NCBI GenBank assembly: GCA_003135135.1
Contig: PLDK01000003.1
Span: 92,739 to 156,738 of the forward strand
DNA from: Deltaproteobacteria bacterium
Lineage (GTDB): Bacteria; Desulfobacterota; Binatia; Binatales; Binataceae
DNA length: 64,000 nucleotides
Direction: 5' to 3'
Shown here one piece after another: positions 17,141 through 25,310 of this stretch. Each line of letters begins with the position of its first letter. Position 1 is the stretch's first letter. A model generated the notes under the pieces. That model saw only the letters and a program-made list of their open reading frames with translations, searched no databases and was not told where the DNA came from. A program made the translations under genes and the position numbers.

Positions 17141-18280
17141 TCACTTCGACGCCATCAGTTCCGCCCGCGGATCGGCAATCCCGCGCGCCTTGAGACTGTC
17201 GGCCAAATCCTGCATGAGCGCGCGCTCCTTGGCGTTCAAGTCGGTCGGCGCAAGCACCTTCAGTTCGTAGAGCAGGTCCCCCGCAGGCTCCTTGCCGCGC
17301 GCCGGCAGTCCCCGCCCGCGCAGCCGCATCACCCTGCCCGCCTGACTTCCGGGAAGAATCTTGAGCGACACGCGCCCGTCAACCGTCGGCGCAGTGATTT
17401 CGGCGCCGAGCGCCGCTTCGTAATCCCATACCGGCAAATTAACGCGGAGGTCGCGGCCCGCAAGCGCAAACACCGGGTTCGGTTCGATTCTGACCGTCAG
17501 GAAGAGATCGCCATTCTGATCGGGACGCGGTGCACGACCGCCCTGCCCCTTCAAGCGCAACTGCGTACCGTCCGCCACGCCCGCCGGGATTGTGACTTCG
17601 AGCGTGCGCCGCGCCTGCACCACGCCAACCCCGCCGCAGGTCGGACAAGGCTCGGCGGAGCGAATCACGCGCGCCTTGCCCTGCTTTTCCTCGCGCGCGA
17701 TCATCCCGCTGCCGCGGCAGGTGGCGCATTCGTCCTCGGCGACGAGATCGAGCCGCCGCTTCGCGCCCTTGACGGCATCGACGAGCGGGATTCTGACTTC
17801 GGCGCGGAGATCGGGCGCGCGCGCCGGCTCGGCGCCCGCGCCGCTGGCGTCGAAATCGAAACCGGAAAATCCCCGTGATGAACCGGCGCGGCTGCGCCCG
17901 CCGGCGCCGCGTCCGAAACCGCTTGGTCCGGCGCCACCGAAGAATTGCGAAAAGAAATCGCTGAAATCGCCGCCGCCGAAGTCTGCGCCCGCGCCCGCGC
18001 CGGCCGCCGATTGCTGCCGCGCGTATCGGCGCATCATCTCTTCCTGCGATACGCCGTGCTCCCAATCGGCGCCGAGTTCGTCGTACTTCTTGCGCTTGTC
18101 GGCGTCGCCGATGACCTGGTAGGCCTCGTTCAGTTGCTTGAATTTGGCCTCGGCATCCTTGTTGTTGGGATTTACGTCGGGATGGAATTTGCGGGCGAGC
18201 TTGCGGTAGGCGCTTTTGATTTCCGCCTCGCTGGCTTTTCGATCGACTCCGAGAGTTTTGTAGTAGTCGCGAAATTCCAT
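17141..18280 (-). CDS. dnaJ: DnaJ/CbpA family co-chaperone with a two-motif zinc finger
   Basis: Stimulates the ATPase of DnaK/Hsp70 and delivers unfolded clients. It has the J-domain (1-70) with the HPD triad in KFHPDVNP, then a Gly/Phe/Ala-rich stretch with [16 protein letters not shown] shortened zinc region has only two CxxCxG motifs (CATCRGSG and CPTCGGVG) instead of four. The C-terminal beta-domains follow ([22 protein letters not shown]). The 379-residue length is normal for DnaJ, so the missing motifs are offset by a longer Gly-rich linker. It follows ccmD and precedes cbpM on the minus strand. It may be the specialised CbpA-like protein rather than the housekeeping DnaJ. Confidence 0.9.
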   Translation of the reverse strand: MEFRDYYKTLGVDRKASEAEIKSAYRKLARKFHPDVNPNNKDAEAKFKQLNEAYQVIGDADKRKKYDELGADWEHGVSQEEMMRRYARQQSAAGAGAGADFGGGDFSDFFSQFFGGAGPSGFGRGAGGRSRAGSSRGFSGFDFDASGAGAEPARAPDLRAEVRIPLVDAVKGAKRRLDLVAEDECATCRGSGMIAREEKQGKARVIRSAEPCPTCGGVGVVQARRTLEVTIPAGVADGTQLRLKGQGGRAPRPDQNGDLFLTVRIEPNPVFALAGRDLRVNLPVWDYEAALGAEITAPTVDGRVSLKILPGSQAGRVMRLRGRGLPARGKEPAGDLLYELKVLAPTDLNAKERALMQDLADSLKARGIADPRAELMASK

Positions 18281-18349
18281 CCTAAATACTCAGTCGGAAA
18301 CATTCGCAGCCTCAGTCACTATACTCACCGGCTATGCTCGGTTAGCAAA

Positions 18350-18544
18350 TCAAGCCCCGGATCGCGGCTCCGACGGCCTACCGGCCGCCGAGTGCTCCGT
18401 CAGCGCCGCCATCCGCGCCTCCAGCGTGCGAAGTTCCGCGTCAAGCGCCGCCTGGCGGCGCCAAATGAGCATCACGTACAGGAAAATCACAATGAAGATG
18501 ATGCTATACGCGGCGAACAGGTATCCAAAATGTGCTCCCATCAA
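18350..18544 (-). CDS. ccmD: CcmD-like small membrane protein
   Basis: A 64-residue protein with one transmembrane helix near the N-terminus (YLFAAYSIIFIVIFLYVMLIW) then a charged helix (RRQAALDAELRTLEARMAAL). Size, topology and position right after ccmC match CcmD, which stabilises the CcmABC complex and helps release haem-loaded CcmE. CcmD sequences are poorly conserved, so the call rests mainly on the neighbourhood. Confidence 0.8.
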   Translation of the reverse strand: MMGAHFGYLFAAYSIIFIVIFLYVMLIWRRQAALDAELRTLEARMAALTEHSAAGRPSEPRSGA

Positions 18545-18554
18545 CTCAACTCCA

Positions 18555-19268
18555 TTACTTCGGGTCGGATGCCACCGCGGTCGCCAGCGCGATCCTGCCG
18601 GCCAGCCAGGCCATCCTGCTTCGCGTCCGCAACTGCGTGAATCGCAGCATCAGGAACCACGCCCACAACAACGTAAATGCCGTCAGCGACACCAGCAGCG
18701 TCCAGACCATCCGTGGATCCTCCAACCCATGGGTGCCCTGCTTGGTAACCAGCACCGCGGGATGTATCGTGCGCCACATTCGCACCGACACGATAACGAT
18801 CGGCACGTCCATCGCGGCGACGATTCCGATCACCGCGCCGAAGCGGGCTACCTGCGGCGTGTCATCGGCGCTGGCGCGCAGCATCAGGTAGCCGCCGTAC
18901 ATCAGCCACAGGATAAAAGTCATCGTCAGCCGCGAGTCCCACGTCCACCAGGTGCCCCAAATCGGCTTGGCCCAAATCGAACCCGTGACAATCACCAGCG
19001 TGCAGAAGACCATCCCGGTTTCGGCGGCGGCGTAGCCGAGGTCGTCCCAGAGCTGATCGCCGAGCCACAGGTAGAATATCCCCGCTATCGCGACCAGCCC
19101 GAACGACGCGAACGCGACCCAGGCGAGCGGGACGTGAAAATAAAAGATCAACTGGGCGATTCCCATCTCGGCATCGGGGGGAACGTAGTCGAAGACCATG
19201 AACAGCGACACCAGCATCAGGGCCAGCGTCGAGAATCCGAGCCAGTTGCGAATCGTGGGGTTGTTCAT
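18555..19268 (-). CDS. ccmC: Haem exporter protein CcmC
   Basis: A polytopic inner-membrane protein of 237 residues that loads haem onto CcmE. The tryptophan-rich periplasmic motif WGTWWTWDSRLT is intact. The two periplasmic His candidates are seen in FYFHVPLAWVAF and MWRTIHPAV. Six hydrophobic helices are visible. It lies between ccmB and ccmD in the standard ccmABCD order. Confidence 0.97.
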   Translation of the reverse strand: MNNPTIRNWLGFSTLALMLVSLFMVFDYVPPDAEMGIAQLIFYFHVPLAWVAFASFGLVAIAGIFYLWLGDQLWDDLGYAAAETGMVFCTLVIVTGSIWAKPIWGTWWTWDSRLTMTFILWLMYGGYLMLRASADDTPQVARFGAVIGIVAAMDVPIVIVSVRMWRTIHPAVLVTKQGTHGLEDPRMVWTLLVSLTAFTLLWAWFLMLRFTQLRTRSRMAWLAGRIALATAVASDPK

Positions 19269-19292
19269 GAGGGCACCGGTCTTTACCTTTCG

Positions 19293-19964
19293 TCAGTCCC
19301 CACCTACCACATGCTCGAACAGCAGGTAACCGGCGGTGACGAACAGCACGTCGAACGCGATCATGATCTTCAGCCAGTCGCCCATCGACTCAAACGGCGC
19401 GCCCGAAAGCGCGGCTGCACTCGCCTTGACGCCCGCAATCAGGGCCGGCACGAAAATCGGCACAACGAGAATCGGCAACAGCATATCGCCGCCGCGAGTG
19501 CGTCCGGTGATTGCGGATAGCAGCGTCGCCAATGCGGAAAATCCGATCGCGCCCAGCACCAGAATCGGAGCCAGCCGCGCCATCGATGCGTCGAAGTCGA
19601 GATTGAAGAACAACACCATCAGGATGACCGCGCCAACCTCGGCCACCGCCATGAAGATGAACGCGGCGCAGAGTTTCGCGGCGTAGAGCGTGGAGGGATC
19701 GAGCGGGCTGAGCAGCAGGCCGCGAATCGCGCCGTTGTCGCGCTCCGCGAGCAGCGCGCGATTGGCGCCCAGCATCCCCGCGAACACCATCGCGACCCAC
19801 AGCGCGCCCGCGGCCGCGTCGACGCTGCGCACGCGCGCCGCGCCGAGCGCGAAGACCAGCACCACCAGCACCAGCATCGAAAGCGCGAGCAGCGCCAGCG
19901 TGCTCTCGCCGCTGCGGAGCTCGAGGCGCAGGTCCTTGCGCAAAACGGCGGCAAATCCCGACAC
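19293..19964 (-). CDS. ccmB: Haem ABC exporter membrane subunit CcmB
   Basis: A 223-residue membrane protein with about six helices and the CcmB-type features ELRSGESTLALLALSMLVLVV, RALLAERDNGAIRGLLLSPLDPSTLYAAK and LPILVVPIFVPALIAG. It forms the permease of the CcmAB ATPase that drives release of holo-CcmE from CcmC. The start is a GTG at 19964, 5 bases after the ccmA stop. Confidence 0.96.
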   Translation of the reverse strand: MSGFAAVLRKDLRLELRSGESTLALLALSMLVLVVLVFALGAARVRSVDAAAGALWVAMVFAGMLGANRALLAERDNGAIRGLLLSPLDPSTLYAAKLCAAFIFMAVAEVGAVILMVLFFNLDFDASMARLAPILVLGAIGFSALATLLSAITGRTRGGDMLLPILVVPIFVPALIAGVKASAAALSGAPFESMGDWLKIMIAFDVLFVTAGYLLFEHVVGGD

Positions 19965-19969
19965 GGCTT

Positions 19970-20671
19970 CTATCTGCCCAGCAGCGAGCGAATTCGCCCG
20001 CCGCGCCGGCCCTCCTCCTTATGCGCATGCTGCATCAGGCGCCCGCGCGAGATTTCGAAGACCGCGAGCTCGACGCCATCTATTTCGGGGATTCCATGAG
20101 TGGTTGCCAGCACGCAGGCGCCGCGTTCGACAGCGCCGCGAATCAGCGCCGCGACGATTTCGGCGCCGTCATGGTCGAGCGACGCAAACGGCTCATCGAG
20201 CAGCAGCAGCGCCGGCTCGGCAAGCATCGCACGCGCCGCCGAGAGGCGCTGCTCCATCCCGCGCGAGAACGCACGCACGCGGGTATCGGCAACCTCGGCC
20301 AGTCCGACCCGGCCGAGCCATTGATGGGCGCACTCGCGCGGGTCGGCAAGCGAATACAGTTCAGCGTAGAATTCGAGATTCTCCCGCGCGGTCAGATTCG
20401 GATAGAGGAAACTCTGATGCGCCATCAGGCCGATTCGGCGCCGATAGCGCGCCGCGAGTCTGCGCGTGTCCTGCCCGAAGACCAGGGCGTGACCGCCGCT
20501 CGGTGCTTCGAGTCCGGCCAGGATTCGCAGCAGGGTGGATTTCCCGGCGCCGTTGCCGCCAATTATAAATGCACCCGCACCCGCCAGCAGCCGCAATTGT
20601 ACTTCGCGCAGGACGAACGCCAGACCGTAAGTCTTTTCCAGATTGCGAATCTCGACGACGGGCGCCGACAT
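19970..20671 (-). CDS. ccmA: Haem ABC exporter ATP-binding subunit CcmA
   Basis: The ATPase of the CcmAB complex, 233 residues. Walker A is GGNGAGKST (residue about 37), the signature region is AFSRGMEQRLSAARA, Walker B is LLLLDEPFASLD, and a His switch lies in LATTHGIPE. The ATG at 20671 overlaps the TGA of the preceding ccmI-like gene (ATGA); a GTG one codon upstream is the alternative start. Confidence 0.96.
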   Translation of the reverse strand: MSAPVVEIRNLEKTYGLAFVLREVQLRLLAGAGAFIIGGNGAGKSTLLRILAGLEAPSGGHALVFGQDTRRLAARYRRRIGLMAHQSFLYPNLTARENLEFYAELYSLADPRECAHQWLGRVGLAEVADTRVRAFSRGMEQRLSAARAMLAEPALLLLDEPFASLDHDGAEIVAALIRGAVERGACVLATTHGIPEIDGVELAVFEISRGRLMQHAHKEEGRRGGRIRSLLGR

Positions 20672-21222
20672 CACTCAGTCCAGGCGGCCGCGCCGGCTGT
20701 CGGCTTGATCGCGAGGCCGCATTGCGCGCAGAACTTCGAGTCGGCCGCGGCAGGCTCTCCGCATTGCGAACAGAAGCGAATCTTGCGCGCCGGCGACGGC
20801 GAGGATTGCGGCGGCCGGGGCGGTTCCGCATGCGCGACAGGCGTCGGCATGGCGCCGGTGCGGCGCGTCGGCGCTGCGGGTCGGCGCGGCGCCTGCGTCA
20901 AAGGTGCGGAGGAAAGCTTCTTCGGCCTTGCGGCCTTGTCGGTCTGGAGGTGAAAATTCTCGACCGCGGCCATCGCGGTCAGCGCCCGATCCTCGAGCGC
21001 CTTGTGCATCGATTCGTAGTCCTCGTCAGACAGCTTGCCCATCTCGCGATCGAACTCGAGCTCGCGAAGACCCTGCACCGCCAGCGCGCGATCATGCTCG
21101 TCGCGCTCCACTTGAATCTCGCCCGACGACTTGGCGCGTGCTCCGATTAGCCCGATGCCCAGTGGAGCCGCCACGAACAGCGCGACTCCGGCGACAATTA
21201 GCGCGGCGGCAAGAATGAACAC
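20671..21222 (-). CDS. CcmI-like protein with C-terminal zinc ribbon
   Basis: The N-terminus has one transmembrane helix (FILAAALIVAGVALFVAAPLG) followed by a helical region AVQGLRELEFDREMGKLSDEDYESM that is typical of the N-terminal part of CcmI, the apocytochrome chaperone subunit of the haem lyase. The usual TPR domain is missing. After a Pro/Ala-rich linker comes a zinc ribbon (FCSQCGEPAAADSKFCAQCG) at about residues 147-167. At 183 residues it is much shorter than full CcmI. It sits between ccmH and ccmA, so a role in haem lyase assembly or apocytochrome handling is likely; the ribbon's partner is unknown. Confidence 0.75.
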   Translation of the reverse strand: MFILAAALIVAGVALFVAAPLGIGLIGARAKSSGEIQVERDEHDRALAVQGLRELEFDREMGKLSDEDYESMHKALEDRALTAMAAVENFHLQTDKAARPKKLSSAPLTQAPRRPAAPTRRTGAMPTPVAHAEPPRPPQSSPSPARKIRFCSQCGEPAAADSKFCAQCGLAIKPTAGAAAWTE

Positions 21223-21225
21223 CGG

Positions 21226-21762
21226 TTATCTGCGCTCCTTGAGTTCGTTTTCAAGTCTGCGCCTGAGCTCGGGATCGAATGGCGACGGCTCCCCGGCCGG
21301 TTTCGAGCCGGACGGCGCAGACGGCGAAGGCGAATTGGAGCGCCATCGCCCGACCACGAGCACCATCAAGCCGCCGCCGAGCACGAGCGCAATAAAAGGC
21401 ATCGTCCAGGCGAGCAGGTTGAAGCCCTCAGCGGTCGGCGCGGACAAAATTTTCTCGCCGTACTTGTGGCGATAGAAGGCGATTATCTGGGCACGGCTCT
21501 TCCCTTTGCGGATCATGGCATCTATCTCGGCCCGCAGCGGCACCGAAAAGCCGCAGGTCGGCATATTGCAGTTGGCGACGGTTAGACCGCATCCGCATTG
21601 GCAGGTCAATCCTTCGGCAACCTCCGCGGTGGTTGTGGTTTCCGCTGCGAATGTTTCACGTGAAACGTTTTTCAGTTCAGGAGAAAGAAAAACGAAGAGC
21701 GCGACGACGGTGACCGCGAGCCTCGGCGACGATCCCAATGCGAATGCGAATCGCGAACGCAC
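21226..21762 (-). CDS. ccmH: Cytochrome c maturation protein CcmH
   Basis: A periplasmic thiol protein that reduces apocytochrome CxxCH motifs or hands the apoprotein to CcmF. An N-terminal signal/anchor precedes the three-helix CcmH domain with redox motif LTCQCGCGL (CxCxC instead of the common LRCxxC), NCNMPTCGFSVPLRAEI and IAFYRHKYGEKIL. A second transmembrane helix (FIALVLGGGLMVLVVG) and a charged tail follow. 178 residues; GTG start at 21762, 4 bases after ccmF ends. The stretch NVSRETF between signal and domain is encoded by a parS-like palindrome. Confidence 0.93.
   Translation of the reverse strand: MRSRFAFALGSSPRLAVTVVALFVFLSPELKNVSRETFAAETTTTAEVAEGLTCQCGCGLTVANCNMPTCGFSVPLRAEIDAMIRKGKSRAQIIAFYRHKYGEKILSAPTAEGFNLLAWTMPFIALVLGGGLMVLVVGRWRSNSPSPSAPSGSKPAGEPSPFDPELRRRLENELKERR
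21652..21667. other. parS-like ParB-binding site within ccmH
   Basis: TGTTTCACGTGAAACG matches the bacterial chromosomal parS consensus TGTTTCACGTGAAACA at 15 of 16 positions, with an intact TTTCACGTGAAA core. In the ccmH frame it encodes N-V-S-R-E-T, in a variable linker between the signal anchor and the CcmH domain. parS sites commonly lie inside genes near the replication origin. No parA/parB is in this window. Confidence 0.75.
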
Positions 21763-21766
21763 AGAT

Positions 21767-23791
21767 TCAATGACCCCCGGGACCGACCAGGTCGGCGAGT
21801 TCGTTGGGGTCGCTGGACGAGCGGCTCAGCACGGTCGCGATTGCGGCTCGCTCGCGCACGTTGGGCCACATCACAATCACGGTGCCGAGCGCCATCAGCA
21901 CGCCGCCAGCCCATAGCCAGAAGACCAGGGGCGTCAGAAACACTTCGAGGGTCGCGGTCTTACCGCTGTCGTCGATTCCGGCCAGTACAACATAGAGGTC
22001 GCTTACCGGTGTGGAGCGGATTGCGACCAGGGTCGCGGGCTGCTGCGCCCGTACGTAAAAAAGCTTGGCCGGCGTCATCACGGTGATTTCGCGGCCGTCA
22101 CGGCCCAGCACCTCGATGCGTGCGGTCGCGCTCGCGAGATGAGGCGTGTCGACCTCCGAGAAACCCAGGAAGCGCAGCGTGTACGAACCAATCGTAAAGC
22201 TGTCGCCGGCGTGCACGCTCTTTTTCACTTCGGTACGGAAGAACGACGAGCCGACGATTCCGATGAACGCGACGATTACGCCGACGTGGATCACGTAGCC
22301 GCCGTAGCGGCGGTTGTTCTTGGCCACGAGATTGACCAGCGCTTTGGCGCGCGGCTCGTTCATCATGTGGCGGCGCGCGTTCATCCCGCGGCGAAACTCG
22401 ACCAGTACGGTGCCGATCACGAACGCGCCCAATGAGAAGGCAGTCAGCACGTACCATTGGCGCAACCCGGCAACGGCGCCGAGGATCCCGGTGGCGACGC
22501 CAATCGCGACAGGCGCGGCGAAACTGCGCACCAGATTGTCAGGCGTCGTGCGCCGCCACGCGATCAGCGGACCGATGCCCGTCAGGAACACCAGCCCGAG
22601 CGCCAGCGGTGCGTTGACGCGATTGAAGAACGGCGGTCCGACGGTAATCTTCACGCCGCGCACCGCCTCCGACAGCACCGGGAAGATGGTGCCCCAGAAA
22701 ACGGCGAAGGTGATCCCGACCAGGATGAGGTTGTTGAACAAAAACGCGGCCTCGCGCGACAGATACGACTCGAACTCGGCGGGACTGCGCAATTGCTTCG
22801 AGCGGAAGATCAAAAGTCCGGTGTAGGCGAGCGTCACCGCTATCAGGAAGCTTAGGAAGTATGGACCGAGGCCGGATTGGGTGAACGAATGCACCGACGA
22901 GATGACGCCGCTGCGCGTGATGAAAGTGCCGAACAGTGTGAGTCCGAATGCGAGCCCAATCAGCGACAGGTTCCAGACCTTCAGCATGTCCTTGCGTTCC
23001 TGGATCATCACCGAATGCAGGTACGCGGTCATCACGAGCCATGGCATGAAGGCCGCATTCTCGACCGGGTCCCAGGCCCAGTAACCGCCCCAGCCGAGAA
23101 CTTCGTAGGCCCAGCGGGCGCCGAATATGTTGCCTAGAGTCAGAAAGAACCAGGAAAAAATCGCCCAGCGGCGCGTCGAGCGAATCCATCCGTCGTCGAG
23201 CTTGCCGGTGATAAGCGCGGCGGCGCCGAATGCGAACGGAACAGATGCGCTGACGTAGCCGGTGTAGAGCGACGGCGGATGTATCGCCATCCAATAGTTC
23301 TGCAACAGTGGATTGAGGTCGGTGCCTTCGGCGGGAATCACCGCGAGCAGATCGAACGGACGGGTGACGAAATTCAGCATCCACAGAAAGAAAATTGCGA
23401 CGCCGGCCAGCACGGCCAGCGCGTAGGGCGCGGTGTCGGGATTGCGGCGGCGATTCTGGAACGCGGCTACCGACGTGAAGATCGCCAGCAACCAGGCCCA
23501 GAGCAGCAGCGAGCCCTGCTGCCCGGCCCACAGCGCAGTGAATTTGTAAGCGGTCGGAAGCGTTGTGCTGGAATATGAAGCGACGTACTCGAGCGAGAAG
23601 TCGCTGCGCAGCAAGGCCACCCACAGCACGACGACCGCAATCGTGATCATCGCGCACATCGACCAAATCGCGTGACGCGCGCTGACGATGAAGTCGGGCG
23701 CATTGCGGCGCGCGCCGTAGATATTCGCGCCGATGGAATAGACGGCGAGAATCAGCGCGATCGCGAGCGCGAGGTTACCAAGTTCTGGCAT
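21767..23791 (-). CDS. ccmF: Haem lyase subunit CcmF
   Basis: The membrane core of the cytochrome c haem lyase, 674 residues with many helices. The WWD-type haem motif reads GWGGYWAWDPVENAAFMPWL (about residue 230). Other CcmF signatures are SLLLWAWLLAIFT, HPPSLYTGYVSASVPFAFG and GTFITRSGVISSVHSF. A large periplasmic segment near the C-terminus ends in the last helix (LVFWLWAGGVLMALGTVIVMW). It accepts haem from CcmE and attaches it to apocytochrome c. It lies between ccmE and ccmH with spacings of 15 and 4 bases. Confidence 0.97.
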   Translation of the reverse strand: MPELGNLALAIALILAVYSIGANIYGARRNAPDFIVSARHAIWSMCAMITIAVVVLWVALLRSDFSLEYVASYSSTTLPTAYKFTALWAGQQGSLLLWAWLLAIFTSVAAFQNRRRNPDTAPYALAVLAGVAIFFLWMLNFVTRPFDLLAVIPAEGTDLNPLLQNYWMAIHPPSLYTGYVSASVPFAFGAAALITGKLDDGWIRSTRRWAIFSWFFLTLGNIFGARWAYEVLGWGGYWAWDPVENAAFMPWLVMTAYLHSVMIQERKDMLKVWNLSLIGLAFGLTLFGTFITRSGVISSVHSFTQSGLGPYFLSFLIAVTLAYTGLLIFRSKQLRSPAEFESYLSREAAFLFNNLILVGITFAVFWGTIFPVLSEAVRGVKITVGPPFFNRVNAPLALGLVFLTGIGPLIAWRRTTPDNLVRSFAAPVAIGVATGILGAVAGLRQWYVLTAFSLGAFVIGTVLVEFRRGMNARRHMMNEPRAKALVNLVAKNNRRYGGYVIHVGVIVAFIGIVGSSFFRTEVKKSVHAGDSFTIGSYTLRFLGFSEVDTPHLASATARIEVLGRDGREITVMTPAKLFYVRAQQPATLVAIRSTPVSDLYVVLAGIDDSGKTATLEVFLTPLVFWLWAGGVLMALGTVIVMWPNVRERAAIATVLSRSSSDPNELADLVGPGGH

Positions 23792-23806
23792 CAGTAAAAT
23801 CCGCCG

Positions 23807-24271
23807 CTATTGTGCTTGCTTGGGCTTGTATTTGGAAGCGCAACTGGTCATCACCTGCGTTGCGGTGATAACGCCGCCCGCGCCGAGTTTGCCCTCGACG
23901 ATAACGTCCCGGCCGGGCGCGAACATGTCGGGTTTGGGCTCGCCGGCGGCGACGACGCTGAACGAGATTGGCTCGGTCGAGACGGGCTCGGTCGCTACGA
24001 CAGGTTTAATGGGCGCGGTGCCGGTATCGAGCTCGGGAATCGGCACGATTTCAAATTTCAGGGTCAGCGTGTTCGGGTCCCAGTTGACCGTGCCGGGCTT
24101 GACGCGGCCTGCAACACGCAGCGCCTCTCCGCCAAGCTCGCTTTGGCGCGCGGCCACTTCATTGACGGTCAGGTAGTACTCCGAGGTGGTGCGCATCGCA
24201 TTGCCGATAAGGTAGCCGATCGCCAGGATGATCAGTCCCGCTCCAATGAAAAATCGCGGACGTATGTTCAT
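23807..24271 (-). CDS. ccmE: Haem chaperone CcmE, Cys-type (CxxxY)
   Basis: A membrane-anchored periplasmic chaperone that carries haem from CcmC to CcmF. The anchor is FFIGAGLIILAIGYLIGNAM and the OB-fold includes EALRVAGRVKPGTVNW and VEGKLGAGGVITATQVM. The covalent haem-binding residue, His in the classical HxxxY motif, is Cys144 here (SCASKY, with Tyr148). The variant is known from Desulfovibrio and archaeal CcmE proteins. The region around residues 80-112 carries an insertion rich in Pro, Thr and Glu. 154 residues, first ccm gene in the transcript. Confidence 0.95.
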   Translation of the reverse strand: MNIRPRFFIGAGLIILAIGYLIGNAMRTTSEYYLTVNEVAARQSELGGEALRVAGRVKPGTVNWDPNTLTLKFEIVPIPELDTGTAPIKPVVATEPVSTEPISFSVVAAGEPKPDMFAPGRDVIVEGKLGAGGVITATQVMTSCASKYKPKQAQ

Positions 24272-24485
24272 TTTCTAATTACCCAGTTTTGCCATGATTG
24301 TTTCAGGGGTCGGACGCGTAAGCAACCGCGGCGAATCGGAGACAGCAGGTGGTGCGGTTCGCTACATCCGTGCCCATTTAGGGAGGAAGAGTGCAAAACC
24401 CGTACCGGGTTTCGTCTTCGTTGCTTCCTGTGCGATTAAGACGGGAGGTCTGAAGCACGCCTAAGGTTTCCGTCCGGCGAGGGAT
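24272..24485. other. Intergenic region with a hairpin, possible partial terminator
   Basis: No gene seen between lpxA and ccmE. On the minus strand, AAACCCG-GTA-CGGGTTTT near 24395-24413 forms a 7-bp hairpin ending in four T, a possible weak terminator or attenuator separating lpxA from the ccm genes. A ccm promoter would have to lie between this hairpin and 24271; I see no convincing one. Confidence 0.4.
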
Positions 24486-25310
24486 TTAGGCGTCGGAATC
24501 GTCGGCGGCCTGGGAGTCGAGGGGCCCGAAGGCGACACCGCGCTTCGAGGCGCGAATAAAATCCACCATCTCGATTACTTCGGGCGCAAGATCGCCGGAT
24601 TTCTCGATTCTCTCGATTGCGAGTTTGAGATTCTGGCGCGTGCCGAAGAGCGCTGTGAAGGCATGCCGGAGCGCATGAATCGACTGCGACGAAACTCCCG
24701 CACGCTTGAGTCCGACGACATTGATCCCGCGCAGGGTATGGGTGCCGTCCATCATGCAGAACGGCGGCACGTCGCGGCTGGTTCGCGACAGACCGCGCAT
24801 CATCGCGAGCCGCCCGATGCGAGTGTACTGATGCACGACGCAGTTGCCCGAGACCAGCGCGCGGTCGCCGAGCTCGACCCAGCCGGCGAGCAGCGCACCG
24901 CCGGCAATGATGGTCGAGTTACCGATTCGGCAATCGTGCGCAACGTGCGCATTCTGCATCATGAAGTTGTCGTCGCCCATGATGGTGACGTCGCCGCGCT
25001 CGCTGCCGCGATGGACCGTGGAATATTCGCGGAAGATGTTTCGATCGCCGATTTTCACTGAGCGTGCGACACCGGTGTACGTCAAATCCTGCGGCTCGTC
25101 GCCGATTACCGCGCCCGGATGAAGCACGTTGTCGGCGCCGAGTTCCGTGATGCCGAGAATCGTGACGTGACCGATTAGGCGGGTGCGCGCACCGAGACGA
25201 ATTTTTCCGTCGAGGAGGCACAACGGACCAACCTCGACGCCGGCGGCCAGCTCGACCTCGGCGCCTACCACCGAAGTCGGATGAACCCGCGGCGGCGCGT
25301 CATGCGTCAA
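24486..25310 (-). CDS. lpxA: UDP-N-acetylglucosamine O-acyltransferase LpxA
   Basis: The first enzyme of lipid A synthesis, transferring 3-hydroxyacyl from ACP to UDP-GlcNAc in the cytoplasm. A left-handed beta-helix of hexapeptide repeats runs from VHPTSVVGAEVELAAGVEVG. The conserved segments GDEPQDLTYTG, REYSTVHRGSERGDVTIMGDDNFMMQNAHVAHDC (containing the catalytic-His region) and the C-terminal helices HALRHAFTALFG are present. The best start is the TTG at 25310, giving 274 residues: it overlaps the yacG TGA as TTGA, and translation upstream is out of family. lpxD, fabZ and lpxB, common partners, are absent here. Confidence 0.93.
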   Translation of the reverse strand: MTHDAPPRVHPTSVVGAEVELAAGVEVGPLCLLDGKIRLGARTRLIGHVTILGITELGADNVLHPGAVIGDEPQDLTYTGVARSVKIGDRNIFREYSTVHRGSERGDVTIMGDDNFMMQNAHVAHDCRIGNSTIIAGGALLAGWVELGDRALVSGNCVVHQYTRIGRLAMMRGLSRTSRDVPPFCMMDGTHTLRGINVVGLKRAGVSSQSIHALRHAFTALFGTRQNLKLAIERIEKSGDLAPEVIEMVDFIRASKRGVAFGPLDSQAADDSDA

